A DNA stretch of 64,000 nucleotides from Alphaproteobacteria bacterium (GTDB taxonomy: Bacteria; Pseudomonadota; Alphaproteobacteria; Rickettsiales; JADKJE01), in assembly GCA_016722515.1 (NCBI GenBank), contig JADKJE010000001.1:744001-808000 (forward strand), written 5' to 3'. A program made the position numbers and the translations under genes. Positions 62,185 to 64,000 of the stretch are shown here, in pieces; positions within the stretch are counted from its first letter, which is position 1, and each line of letters opens with the position of its first letter. Under the pieces are notes generated by a model that had not been told where the DNA came from, made no database searches, and saw nothing but the letters and a program-made list of their open reading frames with translations.

Positions 62185-62803
62185 GCGAAATTCTCCTCTA
62201 AATAGCGGATCGCATCTTTCGTAAGCAAAACATTTTCATGACGAAGGATGTCATAAACGTTAATACCTTGCTGTGAAAGTACATCGATATATGGAATGTT
62301 GGAAGCAGCACGTTTCAAATTGTCAGGGCTTGCTCACCAGTAACGATAAGCGCAGATTTTAAACCTAATTTTTCGAGTGTGCTTTTGAAGTTCTTTGTTT
62401 TATGGCTGGAAATGTTATCATGCTCAACCACTGTGATTTTTAAATCAGCAGCCTTGGCAGATAGAGCCGTTCTTAATGCCAGCTTACGAACTTTCTTAGG
62501 AAGGTCAAAAGCATGGCTACGAACAACTGGCCCGAAAATAATACCACCGCCACGATATTGAGGTGAGCGCAAGCTACCCTGACGAGCGTGACCGGTACCT
62601 TTCTGACGATAAGGCTTTTTCGTTGTACCTTGTACTTCAGAAATACCTTTGGTTTTATGATTACCCGATTGACGTTTAGCCAACTGATAACGAACCGCAC
62701 GGTGAAGCAAGTCTTTACGTTTAGGCAAACCAAACAGAGCTGCGCTCAGTTCTATGTCTCCTACCGTTTGTCCTGTCTCTAGATTTATGACATTGACTTT
62801 CAT
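62181..62803 (-). CDS. rplD: 50S ribosomal protein L4, reading frame interrupted near 62330
   Basis: The first frame (62315-62803) ends prematurely after LIVTGEQALTI. The expected C-terminus continues in another frame: DNLKRAASNIPYIDVLSQQG, then NVYDILRHENVLLTKDAI to a stop at 62181 that overlaps rplW. One extra A in GCAAGCC (reading GAG CAA AGC CCT GAC) restores ...GEQSPDNLKRAA... and a normal length of about 207 residues. The N-terminal part is ordinary L4 (GTGHARQGSLRSPQYRGGG). L4 is essential or nearly so, so a consensus error is the likeliest cause. Confidence 0.9.
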
Positions 62804-62818
62804 TATCTTACTCCTCCA

Positions 62819-63565
62819 CTACTGCGAAGCTTGTTCAGACGCAGATGAATCATCAGCCGGAGCAGTTGATTCAGTTTGTTGCGCTGAAGCACCAGCAAAT
62901 GCCGTAGGATACGGAGCATTTGATGGAAGCAAACGTTTAATTGCATCGGATATATAAACATATCCACCTTTATTGCCTGGTACTGCGCCTTTAACAGCGA
63001 TGGTACGAAGCTCGACATTTATGTCTATGATTTCAAGATTTTGAACAGTCACGGTTTCAACACCCAGGTGACCAGCCATTTTCTTATTTTTGAACACGCG
63101 GCCCGGATCTTGACGTTGACCAGTTGAACCATGTGAACGGTGAGACACAGAAACACCGTGGGTAGCTCTTAAACCACCGAAGTTCCAGCGTTTCATAACA
63201 CCGGCAAATCCTTTACCTTTGGTTGTTGCTTGAACATCAACAAATTGTCCAAGAACAAAATGGGTTACCAGAATCTCTGTACCAACATCAAGGAGTGCAT
63301 CAGCAGCAACCCGGAATTCTTTGATATGTTTTTTAACAGCAATCCCAGCTTTAGCGAAGTGGCCTTTTTTAGGCTTATTGGCACGTTGTGGTTTAACATC
63401 ACACACACCAACCTGGACCGCATTATAGCCGTCCTTGCCTTCCTCTTGTTTACGCTGGATAACTTGGCAACCGTCTACGAGAAGAATCGTAACGGGGACC
63501 TTTTTGCCCTCTTGATCAAAGCGGCTTGTCATGCCGACTTTTTGTGCTATGACTCCTGTTCTCAT
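62819..63565 (-). CDS. rplC: 50S ribosomal protein L3
   Basis: 248 residues; MRTGVIAQKVGMTSRFDQEG, GKGFAGVMKRWNFGGLRATH and GSTGQRQDPGRVFKNKKMAG are diagnostic. The last ~35 residues are an Ala/Ser/Thr/Gln-rich tail not found in most L3 proteins. Confidence 0.97.
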   Translation of the reverse strand: MRTGVIAQKVGMTSRFDQEGKKVPVTILLVDGCQVIQRKQEEGKDGYNAVQVGVCDVKPQRANKPKKGHFAKAGIAVKKHIKEFRVAADALLDVGTEILVTHFVLGQFVDVQATTKGKGFAGVMKRWNFGGLRATHGVSVSHRSHGSTGQRQDPGRVFKNKKMAGHLGVETVTVQNLEIIDINVELRTIAVKGAVPGNKGGYVYISDAIKRLLPSNAPYPTAFAGASAQQTESTAPADDSSASEQASQ

Positions 63566-63885
63566 GCTACTGCCTCAGCTAATTTGACTTCTACACCTAC
63601 ACCTGATGCTAGATCAAGTTTCATCAATGCATCAATGGTCTGAGACGTTGCATCAACAATGCTTACCAAACGCTTGTGGACGCGGATCTCAAACTGTTCA
63701 CGCGAATCTTTATCAATGTGAGGGCTACGCAACACAGTAAAGCGCGATATCTTGCGCGGCAGAGGGATTGGACCACGAACGCGAGCACCTGTACGTTTAA
63801 CGGTATTCACGATCTCTTTTACGGCCTGATCCAACACTTTGTGATCAAACGCTCTCAACTTGATTTGGATAATTTGCGAATTCAT
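63562..63885 (-). CDS. rpsJ: 30S ribosomal protein S10
   Basis: 107 residues; IKLRAFDHKVLDQAVKEIV and RVRGPIPLPRKISRFTVLRS are diagnostic. Overlaps rplC by four bases and follows tuf. Confidence 0.98.
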   Translation of the reverse strand: MNSQIIQIKLRAFDHKVLDQAVKEIVNTVKRTGARVRGPIPLPRKISRFTVLRSPHIDKDSREQFEIRVHKRLVSIVDATSQTIDALMKLDLASGVGVEVKLAEAVA

Positions 63886-63914
63886 AATATGTCTTCTTTT
63901 TGTCCCAAATTTAA

Positions 63915-64000
63915 TTAGTCTTGAATGTCGTGAACGACACCAGCACCAACAGTACGACCACCTTCACGGATAGCGAAGCGCAAGCCTCTGTCCATCGCGA
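63915..64000 (-). CDS. tuf: Elongation factor Tu, C-terminal end (cut by window edge)
   Basis: The last 28 codons are visible: MDRGLRFAIREGGRTVGAGV followed by VHDIQD and TAA. This is the EF-Tu C-terminus (domain 3), where the end is usually ...AKIIE or a near variant. Directly before rpsJ, the standard str/S10 junction. Confidence 0.95.
   Translation of the reverse strand, partial: AMDRGLRFAIREGGRTVGAGVVHDIQD

Noticed and set aside
1..64000. CRISPR arrays, rRNA genes, prophage or integrase genes
   Set aside because: None seen on either strand; the only repeats found are short tandem duplications, the zapE-end copies and hairpins.

Overview
The window is a stretch of an alphaproteobacterial chromosome. 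This rests on the lpxI-lpxA-fabZ-lpxD-skp-bamA-rseP block, a PopZ-family protein behind tolC, an isoaspartyl-methyltransferase homologue in front of tolC, and a full S10-spc-alpha ribosomal cluster with neither rpsD nor rpmJ. Moderate AT-richness, ankyrin-repeat proteins, a detached piece of a VirB-type (T4SS) secretion system and several effector-like orphan genes point to a host-associated or intracellular member, perhaps of the Holosporales or a relative. That placement is inference. The cell still carries biosynthetic genes (lysA, argH) and sulfate uptake genes, so it is not a minimal obligate parasite.

Layout. 1-9.5 kb (minus): rarA (cut by the edge), a DegP-type protease, then the lipid A / outer-membrane assembly block. 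9.7-13.9 kb (plus): carboxylesterase, then an Rrf2 regulator with cysT-cysW-cysA behind a clear sigma70-type promoter. 13.9-20.6 kb (minus): lytic transglycosylase, tatA, lysA, an LptM-like lipoprotein, argH, an ankyrin+SPOR envelope protein and tRNA-Cys. 20.8-25.5 kb (plus): methyltransferase homologue, tolC, popZ-like, secreted ankyrin protein. 25.7-31.1 kb (minus): tsaD, a secreted protein that may be related to VirB6 ectodomains, virB4 and a virB2-type pilin. 32-34.8 kb (plus): metG (frame broken) and zapE.

34.8-41 kb is the accessory region. It holds a 611-residue protein with a tyrosine-phosphatase-like YPD...CX5R signature, an IS256-type transposase remnant, a decayed second copy of the zapE 3' end, a small lipoprotein, a pentapeptide-repeat protein, a frame-broken orphan gene and several coding-like remnants. 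I consider this the most likely site of undescribed biology: a set of candidate secreted effectors next door to T4SS genes.

41-46 kb is an oxidative-stress block: ahpD and ahpC divergent from oxyR, a rhodanese, and ovoA for ovothiol synthesis. 46.6-50.1 kb holds an orphan gene, tgt-queA (queuosine) and a secreted cyclophilin. 50.1-64 kb (minus) is the ribosomal cluster running from tuf (edge) through rpsJ to rplQ.

Three genes (metG, rplD and the orphan at 39.3-40.7 kb) are each interrupted by what looks like the loss of one base. Two are essential genes and both losses fall in short homopolymers, so consensus errors in the assembly are the simplest explanation.
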